DNA from: Stutzerimonas kunmingensis
Lineage (GTDB): Bacteria; Pseudomonadota; Gammaproteobacteria; Pseudomonadales; Pseudomonadaceae
DNA: 64,000 nucleotides
Reading direction: 5' to 3'
NCBI RefSeq assembly: GCF_002929225.1
Contig: NZ_PISM01000018.1
Coordinates: 496,001-560,000, forward strand
The notes beneath the pieces are model-generated. The model was not told the DNA's origin. It did no database searches and saw nothing but the letters and a program-made list of their open reading frames with translations. The position numbers and the translations under genes are program-made. Positions 1-9,477 of the stretch are shown piece by piece; position 1 is the first letter of the stretch, and each line of letters begins with the position of its first letter.

Positions 1-61
1 CTATTGGCATAGCAAATAGCCACGCCAAGTATTTTGAAACAAGGGAACAGGGATCAGCGTT

Positions 62-655
62 TTACTGCTTTTGCCCTAGCAGTTCGGCAATCCGCTGGCG
101 ATCACTGGCAAAGCTGACTTCCGCATCAGCGCGCGCCTTTTCGAAACGCTTGAGGTCGCGCTGCAGACTCTGCTCTTCCTTTTCAAGGTTCTCGATCTGC
201 GCCAACAGGTTGCCCGGAACCTTGCGACCGGCGCGCTCATGGTTCGCCGCCTGCTTGCGCAAGCTCGCATGCTGGTTGCGTATCGACTGCAGGTTGCCGC
301 GGGCCAAGCCCATCACGCTATCGAGCTCGGAAAGCTTGCGCGTTTCGGCCCGCTCCACATCCTCGACACTGGCATACAGACGCAGCAGCTGCGCATCCGA
401 TGCAGCACGGGCCTTCTGTGCCTGCAACCGGGCAAATTCCTCCGCGGTCGGTGCCGGCGGCACCTCGCGGACCACTCGCCCTTGCTCGTTGAGCACCTGA
501 TATCCACGCGAAATGTGTTGCGGCGGCACGCCATGGCGATCGAGTACGACCACGCCGCGGTCGTCCACATAGCGATACAGCTCGGCAGCCGAGGCCAATA
601 CCGGACATATGACTCCCAGCAGGAGCAACGTACGAGCGGCTACCGATTTACGCAT
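62..655 (-). CDS. DUF4124-domain secreted protein with coiled coil
   Basis: Hypothetical exported protein of 197 aa. Residues 1-23 form a signal peptide (basic MRKS start, hydrophobic LLLLGVICPVLA, cleavage after ASA). Residues 24-60 match the DUF4124 pattern (ELYRYVDDRGVVVLDRHGVP), a short strand-rich module common in Pseudomonas periplasmic proteins. The rest, about 75-190, is rich in K/E/Q/A and looks like a long coiled coil. It starts 20 nt after the pyrE stop, so co-transcription with pyrE is likely. The function is unknown; a cell-envelope role is inferred only from the signal peptide. Confidence 0.8.
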   Translation of the reverse strand: MRKSVAARTLLLLGVICPVLASAAELYRYVDDRGVVVLDRHGVPPQHISRGYQVLNEQGRVVREVPPAPTAEEFARLQAQKARAASDAQLLRLYASVEDVERAETRKLSELDSVMGLARGNLQSIRNQHASLRKQAANHERAGRKVPGNLLAQIENLEKEEQSLQRDLKRFEKARADAEVSFASDRQRIAELLGQKQ

Positions 656-675
656 GGCGCATTACCTACCCTGGG

Positions 676-1317
676 TCAGATTCCGTACTGCTCGCGATAA
701 GCCTGTACCGCGGGCAGGTGCTGTTTCAGCTGAGCGTCGTCGGCGAGATATTCCAGCACTTGCTCAAGGGACACAATACTGATTACCGGCATTCGATAAT
801 CACGTTCAACTTCTTGAATCGCCGACAGCTCGCCCTGCCCTCTTTCCTGTCGATTCAAGGCGATGAGTACGCCGGCGGCCTCGGCTTTCTGCGCCTGGAT
901 GATCTGCATCACTTCGCGGATCGCGGTGCCGGCGGTGATCACGTCATCGACGATCAGCACACGCCCCGCCAGCGGTGCACCGACCAGCGTGCCACCCTCA
1001 CCATGATCCTTGGCTTCCTTGCGGTTGAAGCACCAAGGCAGGTCGCGCTGATGCTGCTCGGACAGCGCGATGGCGGTGGCTGCGCCTAGCGGGATGCCCT
1101 TGTAGGCCGGGCCGAAGATGACGTCGAAATCCAGACCGCTCTCGATCACCGCCGAGGCGTAGAACCGCCCGAGCTGTGCCAACGCGCTGCCGCTGTTGAA
1201 CAACCCGGCATTGAAAAAATAGGGGCTGATGCGTCCCGACTTGAGAGTGAACTCACCGAAACGCAGAACACCGCGTTCGATGGCGAAGCGAATGAACTCG
1301 CGCTGGTACGCCTGCAT
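676..1317 (-). CDS. pyrE: Orotate phosphoribosyltransferase
   Basis: Transfers the ribose-5-phosphate of PRPP to orotate to make OMP, the fifth step of de novo UMP synthesis, in the cytoplasm. At 213 aa it has the length usual for proteobacterial PyrE. The PRPP-binding motif [13 protein letters not shown] lies at residues 120-132, and the mobile catalytic loop [13 protein letters not shown] follows F98 with its conserved Lys/Asp/His residues. It is divergent from crc across 85 bp, the arrangement typical of Pseudomonas, and probably heads a short unit with the DUF4124 gene. Confidence 0.97.
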   Translation of the reverse strand: MQAYQREFIRFAIERGVLRFGEFTLKSGRISPYFFNAGLFNSGSALAQLGRFYASAVIESGLDFDVIFGPAYKGIPLGAATAIALSEQHQRDLPWCFNRKEAKDHGEGGTLVGAPLAGRVLIVDDVITAGTAIREVMQIIQAQKAEAAGVLIALNRQERGQGELSAIQEVERDYRMPVISIVSLEQVLEYLADDAQLKQHLPAVQAYREQYGI

Positions 1318-1402
1318 GAAGAAATTTCCCGGAAAACCACTGTTTTAGCTAATTGCGAAGAGCTTGGGTTATCATACACGCACGTGTTTTTAGGGGCCAT
1401 TT

Positions 1403-2182
1403 ATGCGGATCATCAGCGTCAACGTGAATGGCATTCAAGCGGCGGCACAGCGGGGATTGCTCAGCTGGCTGCAAGCGCAGAATGCCGATGTCATCTGCCT
1501 GCAAGATACCCGCGCCTCTGCCTTGGAACTCGACGATCCGGCCTATCAGCTGGACGGTTACTTTCTCTATGCCTGCGATGCCGAGATTCCGGAGCAGGGA
1601 GGCGTGGCGCTCTATTCCAGGCTGCAGCCGAAGGCCGTCATCACCGGACTGGGCTTCGAGACGGCGGATCGCTACGGGCGTTACCTGCAGGCGGATTTCG
1701 ACAAGGTCAGCATCGCCAGCCTGTTGGTGCCGTCCGGCCACGGCGGCGATGCCAACCTGAACCACAAACTCAAGTTCATGGACGACTTCGCCCACTACCT
1801 GGACAAGCAGCGCCGCAAGCGCCGCGAGTACATCTATTGTGGCTCACTGTATGTCGCCCACCAGAAGCTGGACGTGAAGAACTGGCGCGATTGTCAGCAG
1901 GACCCAGGGTTTCTAGCGCCCGAGCGCGCCTGGCTGGACGAGATTTTCGGCAATATGGGCTATATCGACGCCCTGCGCGAAGTCAATCGCGAAGGCGATC
2001 TGTTCAGCTGGTGGCCGGACACCGAGCAGGCCGAAATGCTCAACCTCGGCTGGCGTTTCGACTACCAGATCCTGACATCCGGTCTACGCCGCTTCGTGCG
2101 CACTGCTCGCCTGCCACGGCAGCCACGCTTCTCCCAGCACGCGCCGCTGATCGTTGACTACGACTGGACGCTGAGCCTCTGA
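1403..2182 (+). CDS. crc: Catabolite repression control protein Crc
   Basis: Crc has the exonuclease III/EEP fold but works with Hfq to block translation of mRNAs carrying A-rich (AAN) sites when preferred carbon sources are present. The 259 aa protein begins MRIISVNVNG. Nuclease residues are degenerate: the catalytic Glu motif LQET reads LQDT (33-36) and the GDFN loop reads CGSLY (147-151), while SQHAPL near the C terminus keeps the His. This degeneration is the Crc hallmark and argues against an active ExoIII. The position between pyrE and rph is the standard Pseudomonas locus. Candidate targets within this window are the leaders of glcA, the HU gene and the ABC operon. Confidence 0.95.
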   Translation: MRIISVNVNGIQAAAQRGLLSWLQAQNADVICLQDTRASALELDDPAYQLDGYFLYACDAEIPEQGGVALYSRLQPKAVITGLGFETADRYGRYLQADFDKVSIASLLVPSGHGGDANLNHKLKFMDDFAHYLDKQRRKRREYIYCGSLYVAHQKLDVKNWRDCQQDPGFLAPERAWLDEIFGNMGYIDALREVNREGDLFSWWPDTEQAEMLNLGWRFDYQILTSGLRRFVRTARLPRQPRFSQHAPLIVDYDWTLSL

Positions 2183-2190
2183 GGCTCAGC
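2170..2190 (+). terminator. Hairpin at the end of crc
   Basis: Inverted repeat GCTGAGCC / GGCTCAGC with a 5-nt loop that contains the crc stop codon, followed by GGTTTG. It lies between the convergent crc and DUF4870 genes. There is no long U tract, so this is a plausible but not strong terminator. Confidence 0.4.
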
Positions 2191-2198
2191 GGTTTGCC

Positions 2199-2567
2199 CT
2201 ACTTGACCAGCCGCCAGCAGAACGGATAGCGGTAGGGCTTGCCCTCGTTGGCGCGAATGCCGGCGATAACCACCAGCACCAGCGCCACCACGCTCACCAA
2301 CACCATTAGCGGAAAGCCTATGAGGATCCAGGCCAGCACGCCGCAGATCATCATCGCGATGCTGAAGGTCAGCTGAAAATTCAGCGCCTCCCTACCCTGC
2401 TGATCGACGAAGGGATCCATGTCCTTCTTCAGCTGCCAGACGATGAGCGGGCCGATCACATTGCCGATCATCGGCGCCAGAAACCAGAAGAACGCCGAGT
2501 AGTGGCAGAACATCGCCCACTGGCGCGCTTCGCGACTGGGTAACGGCACAAGATCCTGATCGGTCAT
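2199..2567 (-). CDS. DUF4870 small membrane protein
   Basis: Protein of 122 aa of the DUF4870 (Tic20-like) type. A short polar N terminus is followed by a hydrophobic segment around 23-45 (YSAFFWFLAPMIGNVIGPLIVW), the family-typical DMDPFVDQQGREALNFQ at about 51-67, and two further hydrophobic stretches (SIAMMICGVLAWILIGF and LMVLVSVVALVLVVIAGI). It ends in a KPYRYPF motif. It begins 17 nt after the rph stop, so it is probably co-transcribed with rph. An inner-membrane location is predicted; the function is unknown. Confidence 0.85.
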   Translation of the reverse strand: MTDQDLVPLPSREARQWAMFCHYSAFFWFLAPMIGNVIGPLIVWQLKKDMDPFVDQQGREALNFQLTFSIAMMICGVLAWILIGFPLMVLVSVVALVLVVIAGIRANEGKPYRYPFCWRLVK

Positions 2568-2584
2568 TTCGCGCTACCTCTTGC

Positions 2585-3307
2585 TCAGTCCGCCAGCGCC
2601 GCGCGCTGTAGCTCGAACAGCTGGCGCACGCCATCATGGGCCAGAGCCAGCATCGCATTGAGCTCCTCAGGATGGAACGGTGCCCCCTCGGCCGTGCCCT
2701 GCACCTCGATAAAGCCGCCCGCGTCGGTCATCACCACGTTCAGATCGGTTTCGGCCGCCGAATCTTCCAGATAATCCAGATCCAGCACCGGCTCGCCCTG
2801 ATAGATACCAACCGAAACCGCCGCGATCATCTGCTTGATCGGGTCGCCCGACTTCAGACCGCCACGTTTCTTTAGCACCTTGAGCGCATCGATCACCGCC
2901 ACCATGGCACCGGTGATCGACGCCGTGCGCGTACCGCCGTCGGCCTGGATCACATCGCAGTCGATGAACAGCGTGTTCTCACCGAGCTTGCTCATGTCGA
3001 GCGCCGCACGCAACGAACGACCGATCAGGCGCTGGATTTCCAGGGTGCGCCCACCCTGCTTGCCGCGCGAGGCTTCACGCTGGTTACGCTCGCCCGTAGC
3101 GCGCGGCAGCATGCCGTACTCGGCGGTCAGCCAACCCTGCCCCTGCCCTTTCAGGAAACGCGGCACGCCGGACTCGATGCTGACCGTGCAGATCACCTTG
3201 GTGTCGCCGAACTCCACCAGCACCGAGCCCTCGGCATGCTTGGTGTAGTTGCGGGTGATGCGGATCGAGCGCAGCTGATCGGCGGCACGGCCACTGGGTC
3301 GCTTCAT
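2585..3307 (-). CDS. rph: Ribonuclease PH
   Basis: A phosphorolytic 3'-to-5' exoribonuclease that trims the 3' end of tRNA precursors and other structured RNAs; it works as a hexamer. The 240 aa length is full size, so this is not the truncated form of E. coli K-12. Recognisable parts are the start [13 protein letters not shown], the RNA-binding region [21 protein letters not shown], and the phosphate/metal-site region [21 protein letters not shown]. It is divergent from yicC, the usual gammaproteobacterial arrangement. Confidence 0.97.
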   Translation of the reverse strand: MKRPSGRAADQLRSIRITRNYTKHAEGSVLVEFGDTKVICTVSIESGVPRFLKGQGQGWLTAEYGMLPRATGERNQREASRGKQGGRTLEIQRLIGRSLRAALDMSKLGENTLFIDCDVIQADGGTRTASITGAMVAVIDALKVLKKRGGLKSGDPIKQMIAAVSVGIYQGEPVLDLDYLEDSAAETDLNVVMTDAGGFIEVQGTAEGAPFHPEELNAMLALAHDGVRQLFELQRAALAD

Positions 3308-3340
3308 GTATAGGTCCTGCTAGATGGGAAATTGACCGGC

Positions 3341-3346
3341 ATTATA
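3341..3346 (-). promoter_or_regulatory. Probable -10 box of rph
   Basis: On the minus strand this hexamer reads TATAAT, 34 nt before the rph start codon. A convincing -35 is not visible (TTTTCC lies 14 nt further upstream). The assignment rests on the perfect -10 and its position. Confidence 0.45.
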
Positions 3347-3413
3347 GAGCCCATTGGCGCGGAAAAGGGTCGCGGCCGTCCGGCCATCGCTGCCGCGACA
3401 CCCTGTTTTCCTT

Positions 3414-3419
3414 TACAAT
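3414..3419 (+). promoter_or_regulatory. Probable -10 box of yicC
   Basis: TACAAT lies 39 nt before the yicC start codon in the rph-yicC divergent gap, with a pyrimidine-rich stretch just upstream. No good -35 hexamer is seen, so the call is tentative. Confidence 0.4.
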
Positions 3420-3458
3420 CCTTCGCCTTTCGCAGCCCGCAATCGAGAGGTATCCCCG

Positions 3459-4322
3459 ATGGTCCACAGCATGACGGCCTTTGCCCGCAGCGAGCAGGCC
3501 GGCACCCATGGCACCCTCAGTTGGGAAATCCGCTCGGTCAATCATCGCTATCTCGAGCCGCACCTGCGCCTGCCGGACGCCTTCCGCGACCTCGAAGGCG
3601 CGGTTCGCGATGCCCTGCGCAAAGGCATCTCGCGCGGCAAGGTGGAATGCACTTTGCGCTTCGCCGAGGAAAACAACCGCACCGCCCTGCAGGTCGACCG
3701 CGAGCGCGCCAGCCAGTTGATCGCCGCCGCCGAAAGCGTTGCCGCACTGATCAGCCAACCCGCACCGATTGACCCGCTGCAGGTACTTGGCTGGCCGGGC
3801 GTACTGGTCGGCGACGCGGTCGACCCACAGACACTCAACCAGAGTGCCCTGCAGCTCTTCCACAGTGCGCTCGAGCAGCTCAAGGAAGGCCGCCGGCGTG
3901 AGGGCGACGAACTGGCCAAGCTGCTCAACGAGCGTCTGGACAGCATCCTCGAAGAAGTTGCCACGCTGCGCGAACAGGTGCCGCAGATGCTCGCAGCCCA
4001 GCGCCAGAAGGTGCTCGACCGCTTCAGCGAAATGCAGGCAGAGCTCGACCCACAGCGCCTCGAACAGGAGATGGTCCTGCTGGCACAGAAGAGTGACGTT
4101 GCCGAAGAACTGGACCGCCTGAACACCCATGTGACCGAAGTGCGACGGGTACTCAAGACCGGCGGCGCGGCCGGACGCCGGCTCGACTTCCTCATGCAGG
4201 AACTCAATCGCGAAGCCAACACCCTCGGCTCGAAAGCGTTCGACCCGCGCAGCACTCAGGCCGCGGTCAATCTCAAGGTATTGATCGAGCAGATGCGCGA
4301 GCAGGTGCAAAACCTCGAATAA
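3459..4322 (+). CDS. yicC: YicC family endoribonuclease
   Basis: YicC/YloC family, 287 aa. Members are endoribonucleases, and E. coli YicC has been linked to degradation of the small RNA RyhB. The start at MVHSMTAFAR was chosen because this N terminus (MIxSMTAFAR) is conserved in the family and is preceded by GAGAGG; the frame stays open upstream without such support. Family signatures visible are SWEIRSVNHRYLEPHLRLP near residue 30 and the C-terminal RLDFLMQELNREANTLGSK. It sits between rph and gmk as in most gammaproteobacteria. A terminator-like hairpin separates it from gmk. Confidence 0.93.
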   Translation: MVHSMTAFARSEQAGTHGTLSWEIRSVNHRYLEPHLRLPDAFRDLEGAVRDALRKGISRGKVECTLRFAEENNRTALQVDRERASQLIAAAESVAALISQPAPIDPLQVLGWPGVLVGDAVDPQTLNQSALQLFHSALEQLKEGRRREGDELAKLLNERLDSILEEVATLREQVPQMLAAQRQKVLDRFSEMQAELDPQRLEQEMVLLAQKSDVAEELDRLNTHVTEVRRVLKTGGAAGRRLDFLMQELNREANTLGSKAFDPRSTQAAVNLKVLIEQMREQVQNLE

Positions 4323-5021
<699 letters not shown>

Positions 5022-5067
5022 CGCACAGCCCGCAGAAACAGCGCTTCCATTAAGGCTGGTGATTTTT

Positions 5068-5073
5068 TAGACT
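5068..5073 (+). promoter_or_regulatory. Possible -10 box upstream of rpoZ
   Basis: TAGACT follows a T-rich run (GATTTTTTAGACT) in the 106-nt gap between gmk and rpoZ. TTCCAT lies 17 nt upstream as a weak -35. This would give rpoZ-spoT its own promoter. Confidence 0.35.
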
Positions 5074-5127
5074 ACTCCGTCCGCTCGCCCATTCGGGCAC
5101 GCTCTACCGCTATTGATGAGGAACACC

Positions 5128-5391
5128 ATGGCCCGCGTTACCGTTGAAGATTGCCTGGACAACGTCGATAACCGCTTCGAGCTGGTCATGCTCGCTACCA
5201 AGCGCTCGCGCCAGCTGGCCACCGGTGGCAAGGAGCCCAAGGTCGCATGGGAAAATGACAAGCCGACCGTCGTCGCCCTGCGCGAGATCGCTTCCGGCCT
5301 GGTCGACTACGATGTCATTGCACAAGACGAGATCGTTGACGACGAGCCTCTCTTCACCCAGTACGAGGAAGAGCCGAACGAGGCCATCTGA
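5128..5391 (+). CDS. rpoZ: RNA polymerase omega subunit
   Basis: The small omega subunit wraps the C-terminal tail of beta-prime and aids core assembly and the ppGpp response. It is 87 aa, beginning [20 protein letters not shown] and containing the conserved core [15 protein letters not shown]. The start is the ATG at 5128; TTG and ATG codons 12-15 nt upstream (5113, 5116) overlap the GATGAGGA Shine-Dalgarno region and are rejected. It lies 60 nt before spoT, a conserved pairing that is functionally coherent because omega forms part of a ppGpp site on RNA polymerase. Confidence 0.96.
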   Translation: MARVTVEDCLDNVDNRFELVMLATKRSRQLATGGKEPKVAWENDKPTVVALREIASGLVDYDVIAQDEIVDDEPLFTQYEEEPNEAI

Positions 5392-5451
5392 ATAAATGCC
5401 AGGTCGAAGTCGAACCGATAACATCGAAGCCCGCTGGCAAGGAGCACTGTC

Positions 5452-7560
5452 TTGCCAGCCATAGACGCGCTTGCGGATCGCCTATCGACCTACCTCGGCC
5501 CGGATCAGGTCAATCTGGTCCGTCGTGCATATTTCTACGCCGAGCAGGCCCACGACGGTCAACGCCGGCGCAGCGGTGAAGCCTACGTCACCCATCCTCT
5601 CGCGGTAGCCAACATCCTCGCCGACATGCACATGGACCATCAGAGCCTGATGGCCGCGATGCTGCATGACGTCATCGAGGACACCGGCATTCCCAAGGAC
5701 GCACTGGTCGCGCAGTTCGGCGAAACCGTTGCAGAACTGGTCGACGGGGTCAGCAAGCTGACCCAGATGAACTTCGAGACCAAGGCCGAAGCGCAGGCCG
5801 AGAACTTCCAGAAGATGGCCATGGCGATGGCCCGTGACATCCGCGTGATCCTGGTCAAGCTCGCCGACCGCCTGCACAACATGCGCACGCTGGAAGTACT
5901 GGCCGGCGAAAAGCGCCGCCGCATCGCCAAGGAAACCCTGGAGATCTACGCACCCATCGCCAACCGGCTGGGCATGCACACCATGCGCGTGGAGTTCGAG
6001 GATCTGGGCTTCAAGGCCATGCACCCGATGCGCTCGGAGCGCATCCGCGCCGCCGTACGCCGCGCCCGCGGCAACCGCAATGAGATCGTCGACAAGATCG
6101 AACAGTCGCTGATTCACTGCCTCGAACGCGAAGGGCTGGAAGGCGACGTACTGGGCCGCGAGAAGCACCTGTACAGCATCTACAAGAAGATGCGCGGCAA
6201 GCGCAAGGCGTTCCACGAGATCATGGACGTCTACGCCTTCCGCATCGTGGTGGACAAGGTCGACACCTGCTACCGCGTGCTCGGTGCGGTGCACAGCCTG
6301 TACAAGCCGCTGCCGGGCCGCTTCAAGGACTACATCGCGATCCCCAAGGCCAACGGCTACCAGTCCCTGCACACCACCCTGTTCGGCATGCACGGCGTGC
6401 CTATCGAGATCCAGATTCGCACCCGCGAGATGGAAGAGATGGCCAACAACGGCATCGCCGCGCACTGGCTATACAAGTCCCCCGAGGACGAAGTGCCAAA
6501 GGGCACCCACGCCCGCGCCCGCCAGTGGGTCAAGGGTGTACTGGAACTGCAGCAGCGCGCCGGCAACTCGCTGGAATTCATCGAGAGCGTGAAGATCGAC
6601 CTGTTCCCCGACGAGGTCTACGTCTTCACCCCCAAGGGCCGCATCATGGAGATGCCCAAGGGTTCCACCGCCGTCGACTTCGCCTACGCGGTGCACACCG
6701 ACGTCGGCAACACCTGCATCGCCTGCCGCGTCAACCGTCGCCTGGCGCCGCTGTCGCAACCACTGGAGAGTGGCTCGACGGTGGAGATCGTCACCGCACC
6801 AGGTGCGCGTCCGAATCCGGCCTGGCTGAATTTTGTCGTCACCGGCAAGGCACGCACGCATATCCGCCATGCGCTCAAACTGCAGCGTCGTTCGGAGTCG
6901 ATCAACCTCGGCGAGCGCCTGCTGAGCAAGGCGCTCAGCGGCTTCGAGACCAGCCTGGACAAGATCAGCGCCGAGCGCATCCAGCAGGTACTGACCGAAT
7001 ACCACATGGAGTACGTCGAGGATCTGCTGGAGGATATCGGCCTGGGCAACCGCATGGCCTATGTGATCGCGCGCCGTCTGATATCGCACGACAATGAGGA
7101 AGCACCGGCACTCGAAGGTCCGTTGGCGATTCGCGGCACCGAAGGGCTGGTGCTGAACTACGCCAAGTGCTGTACGCCGATTCCCGGCGACCCCATCGTC
7201 GGGCATCTATCGGCCGGCAAGGGCATGGTCGTGCACCTGGAAACCTGTCGGAACATCGCCGATGTGCGGCACAACCCGGACAAGTGCATCCAGCTGTCCT
7301 GGTCGAAGGATGTCACCGGCGAGTTCAATGTCGAGCTCCGGGTCGAGCTGGAGCACCAGCGCGGCCTGATCGCCCTGCTCGCTGGCAGCGTCAATGCCGC
7401 CGACGGCAACATCGAGAAGATCGGCATGGACGAGCGCGACGGCCGCATCAGCGTCGTCCAGCTGGTGGTCAGCGTGCATGACCGCGTGCACCTGGCCCGA
7501 GTCATCAAGAAGCTGCGCGCGATCAAGGGCGTCACCCGCATTACCCGCGTCAAGGCCTGA
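5452..7560 (+). CDS. spoT: Bifunctional (p)ppGpp hydrolase/synthetase SpoT
   Basis: Makes and degrades the stringent-response alarmone. Order in the 702 aa protein: HD hydrolase domain with H48 and the HD pair H72-D73 (LHDVIED) and the [11 protein letters not shown] motif; synthetase domain with [22 protein letters not shown] domain ([18 protein letters not shown]); helical and conserved-cysteine regions ([11 protein letters not shown]); C-terminal ACT domain. Hydrolase motifs are intact, as expected of SpoT and not RelA. The start is a TTG with AAGGAG seven nt upstream; no ATG fits the conserved N terminus. It is followed by ridA. Confidence 0.96.
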   Translation: MPAIDALADRLSTYLGPDQVNLVRRAYFYAEQAHDGQRRRSGEAYVTHPLAVANILADMHMDHQSLMAAMLHDVIEDTGIPKDALVAQFGETVAELVDGVSKLTQMNFETKAEAQAENFQKMAMAMARDIRVILVKLADRLHNMRTLEVLAGEKRRRIAKETLEIYAPIANRLGMHTMRVEFEDLGFKAMHPMRSERIRAAVRRARGNRNEIVDKIEQSLIHCLEREGLEGDVLGREKHLYSIYKKMRGKRKAFHEIMDVYAFRIVVDKVDTCYRVLGAVHSLYKPLPGRFKDYIAIPKANGYQSLHTTLFGMHGVPIEIQIRTREMEEMANNGIAAHWLYKSPEDEVPKGTHARARQWVKGVLELQQRAGNSLEFIESVKIDLFPDEVYVFTPKGRIMEMPKGSTAVDFAYAVHTDVGNTCIACRVNRRLAPLSQPLESGSTVEIVTAPGARPNPAWLNFVVTGKARTHIRHALKLQRRSESINLGERLLSKALSGFETSLDKISAERIQQVLTEYHMEYVEDLLEDIGLGNRMAYVIARRLISHDNEEAPALEGPLAIRGTEGLVLNYAKCCTPIPGDPIVGHLSAGKGMVVHLETCRNIADVRHNPDKCIQLSWSKDVTGEFNVELRVELEHQRGLIALLAGSVNAADGNIEKIGMDERDGRISVVQLVVSVHDRVHLARVIKKLRAIKGVTRITRVKA

Positions 7561-7664
7561 CCTCCTCCGTCGACTTCGACCTGTCTGCAAAACGCCACGG
7601 CTGGCCGCTCTCGCCATCAGCCATTATGCTGGCTGCCCGTTGCCCAACCCTCAGAGGAGTCTCC

Positions 7665-8045
7665 ATGAGCAAGACCGTGATCAACACCGACAAGGCGCCG
7701 GCCGCCATTGGCACCTACTCCCAGGCCATCAAGGCCGGCAACACCGTCTACCTGTCCGGGCAGATCCCGCTGGATCCCAAGAGCATGGAGCTGGTGGAAG
7801 GTTTCGAAGCGCAGGCGGTGCAGGTTTTCGAGAACCTCAAGGCGGTGGCAGAAGCGGCTGGCGGCTCGCTGAAGGACATCGTCAAGCTCAACATCTTCCT
7901 TACCGACCTCGGCAACTTCGCCACCGTCAACGAGGTGATGAGCCGCTACTGCCAGCAGCCGTACCCGGCGCGTGCCGCCATCGGTGTCTCCGCGCTGCCC
8001 AAGGGTGCGCAGGTTGAAATGGACGCCGTTCTGGTCATCGACTGA
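7665..8045 (+). CDS. ridA: RidA enamine/imine deaminase
   Basis: Hydrolyses reactive enamine/imine intermediates (2-aminoacrylate and related) released by PLP enzymes such as threonine dehydratase, yielding 2-ketoacids; a cytoplasmic trimer. The product is 126 aa. The start at [20 protein letters not shown] has AGAGGAG upstream; 13 upstream codons are ignored. The active-site Arg region ([20 protein letters not shown]) is intact near the C terminus. It lies next to spoT, its usual place in Pseudomonas. ilvA, a source of its substrates, is also in the window at 58.8 kb. Confidence 0.94.
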   Translation: MSKTVINTDKAPAAIGTYSQAIKAGNTVYLSGQIPLDPKSMELVEGFEAQAVQVFENLKAVAEAAGGSLKDIVKLNIFLTDLGNFATVNEVMSRYCQQPYPARAAIGVSALPKGAQVEMDAVLVID

Positions 8046-8061
8046 TCGGATCGTCTGTCGG

Positions 8062-8080
8062 CGCGGCGCCAGTCGCCGCG
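8062..8080. terminator. Hairpin between convergent ridA and OmpA-like gene
   Basis: Perfect stem CGCGGCG / CGCCGCG with loop CCAGT, in the 44-nt gap between two convergent genes. There is no U tract on either strand, so it is called on position and stem strength. Confidence 0.4.
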
Positions 8081-8089
8081 TCATCGACC

Positions 8090-8674
8090 TCAACGCACCA
8101 GAATTTCGACTCGCCGATTGCGCGGCTCGGCCGTGGCATCCGGCGTCGCTATCAGAAGATTGCGCTCGCCGTGGGATTCCACCCGCAACTCCATCGCTTC
8201 CAGCCCCTTGGTGCGCAACAGCTCGGCGACCGCTTGGGCGCGACGCAAACCGACCTGCTCGTTGGCCGCACGATGACCCAGCGTATCGGTATGGCCGATG
8301 ACTGTTACCACCGGATAGTCCCGACGCTGGGCTGCCAGCAGAACGCTGTCCAGCAGTTGTTCAGTCGTGCTGTCCAACGCGCCGGATGGCGCGATATGAA
8401 GGCTAAATCGCTCGGGCAATGCCGGCTGGGCAGCCAGCGCCTTGTCGAAGTCCGCCTTGCGGCGCATGTCCGGTACGACATAGGCCTGACCGGTACCGGC
8501 AATTGCCATGCCCTGGCCAGACGCGTCCAGCCGACGCTGCCCTTCCTCTCCAAGCATCACACCACCGCGCCCACCACTGTCGTCCGCCAGCATCACGTAG
8601 GAATGCTGCGCGCAGCCCGCCACTGCCGTCATCGCCAGCAGCACCATCGTTTGCATCAGCGTAATCGGCTTCAC
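8090..8674 (-). CDS. OmpA-family outer membrane lipoprotein
   Basis: 194 aa. A lipoprotein signal peptide ends at the lipobox AVAG-C (Cys near residue 21). The C-terminal half (about 90-194) is an OmpA/MotB-type peptidoglycan-binding domain with VTVIGHTDTLGHRAANEQVGLRRAQAV and the closing NRRVEILVR, which keeps the diaminopimelate-contacting Asp and Arg. Its ATG overlaps the stop of the upstream FecR-domain gene by 4 nt, so the two are translationally coupled. Likely role: peptidoglycan-anchored outer-membrane lipoprotein. Its partner suggests sensing or polysaccharide recognition, which is an inference. Confidence 0.85.
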   Translation of the reverse strand: MKPITLMQTMVLLAMTAVAGCAQHSYVMLADDSGGRGGVMLGEEGQRRLDASGQGMAIAGTGQAYVVPDMRRKADFDKALAAQPALPERFSLHIAPSGALDSTTEQLLDSVLLAAQRRDYPVVTVIGHTDTLGHRAANEQVGLRRAQAVAELLRTKGLEAMELRVESHGERNLLIATPDATAEPRNRRVEILVR

Positions 8675-9132
8675 GGGCTCACCTTCATCAACACCTGGCC
8701 ACCGCGCACACCGATGCGGCCGTCCGGCGTGTCGACAGCGATGGCCTGTGGATCGAGGCGGGCCATGTCGCCCGCAATCAGGTTGAGCGTGCCGCGATTG
8801 AGCGTCGCGCGCAGGCGCAGCTCATCCAATGCCGGGGCGAAGCGATAGTCGTCGAGGGTCAGCTCGCTGTGCGGGCCGAACGCCAAAACACTGCCGTCGC
8901 CGAGGATCACCCCCAGCGCACCTTCGGCGCCGGTGCTCAAAGCCACACCCGGCACGATTGCCTGGCCGACCTTGGCGGCGTTGGTATAGCCGCGGCTGCT
9001 GATGTACGCAGCGCCTTCCACCCGCGCCACATGGCCTACCGGTTCGGGTAGGTTCTCGGCGTTGGTAGGCGCAATCCAGACGGCGGCGGCCATGCAGAAG
9101 GCACGTAGCATGTAGTTATTGAAGCAAGTCAT
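8671..9132 (-). CDS. FecR-domain periplasmic protein
   Basis: 153 aa with an N-terminal signal peptide (MLRAFCMAAAVWIAPTNA, from an in-frame ATG at 9111 that may be the true start) and a FecR-type domain covering the rest. Family features are VEGAAYISSRGYTNAAKVGQAIVPG, LSTGAEGALGVILGDGSVLAFGP and the C-terminal DTPDGRIGVRGG. It lacks the cytoplasmic and membrane parts of true FecR anti-sigma regulators, so it is a stand-alone secreted FecR domain. It is coupled to the OmpA-like lipoprotein gene. In other Pseudomonas such pairs sit beside CHASE2 cyclase/kinase genes (from memory); none is present here. Confidence 0.8.
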   Translation of the reverse strand: MTCFNNYMLRAFCMAAAVWIAPTNAENLPEPVGHVARVEGAAYISSRGYTNAAKVGQAIVPGVALSTGAEGALGVILGDGSVLAFGPHSELTLDDYRFAPALDELRLRATLNRGTLNLIAGDMARLDPQAIAVDTPDGRIGVRGGQVLMKVSP

Positions 9133-9477
9133 CGAATTCTCGAATCGCCAGGAGTGCGGTTGGAGCGATACCGCTCCACTGGACTAAGGCAGTCCAAACC
9201 GGCAAAAAATCCCCTGCCGCTTCATTTTCCGGCGACTTGTTGATCGGACCGGTGCCACGCGACTACCCCAAGGTCGATGAGCTCGGCCAACAGGCGTTTA
9301 TCAGAATCCGCCAGACGAAATCTAAGAGGCAGTGTGGGCAGGCCCCACGGCGGCAGCCTGCGTTAGCCAGATGCCTCACCGGCACGCCTCATTCATGCTT
9401 GGTAGTGATTCGATCCGATTGCAGGTAGAACTTGCCGAAGGGGTCGATCACCCGTCCCCCGGTAGCGTGAAACGCCT
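9133..9477. other. Intergenic leader region of the FecR/OmpA operon
   Basis: 345 bases with no supported gene. Next to the FecR gene are two tandem hairpins (9161-9196, listed separately). A third short inverted repeat GTGGG / CCCAC is at 9334-9348. The remainder shows no recognisable motif. The 3' end of the solute-binding gene lies beyond, so a promoter for the FecR/OmpA pair must be here. Confidence 0.6.
9161..9196 (-). promoter_or_regulatory. Two tandem hairpins in the FecR-OmpA leader
   Basis: Adjacent perfect stems: TGGAGCG / CGCTCCA with a 4-nt loop (9161-9178) and TGGACT / AGTCCA with a 5-nt loop (9180-9196). They lie 28-64 nt upstream of the annotated FecR start. They could be a structured 5' leader, an upstream terminator or protein-binding palindromes; the sequence alone does not decide. 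Confidence 0.4.

Noticed and set aside
1..30. Sigma-54-like TTGGCATAGCAAATAGC at the window start
   Set aside because: The second half reads TAGC and the element faces into the 3' end of the DUF4124 gene; too weak to call.
3342..4310. 322-codon minus-strand frame opposite yicC
   Set aside because: Shadow frame; yicC has conserved N- and C-terminal motifs on the plus strand.
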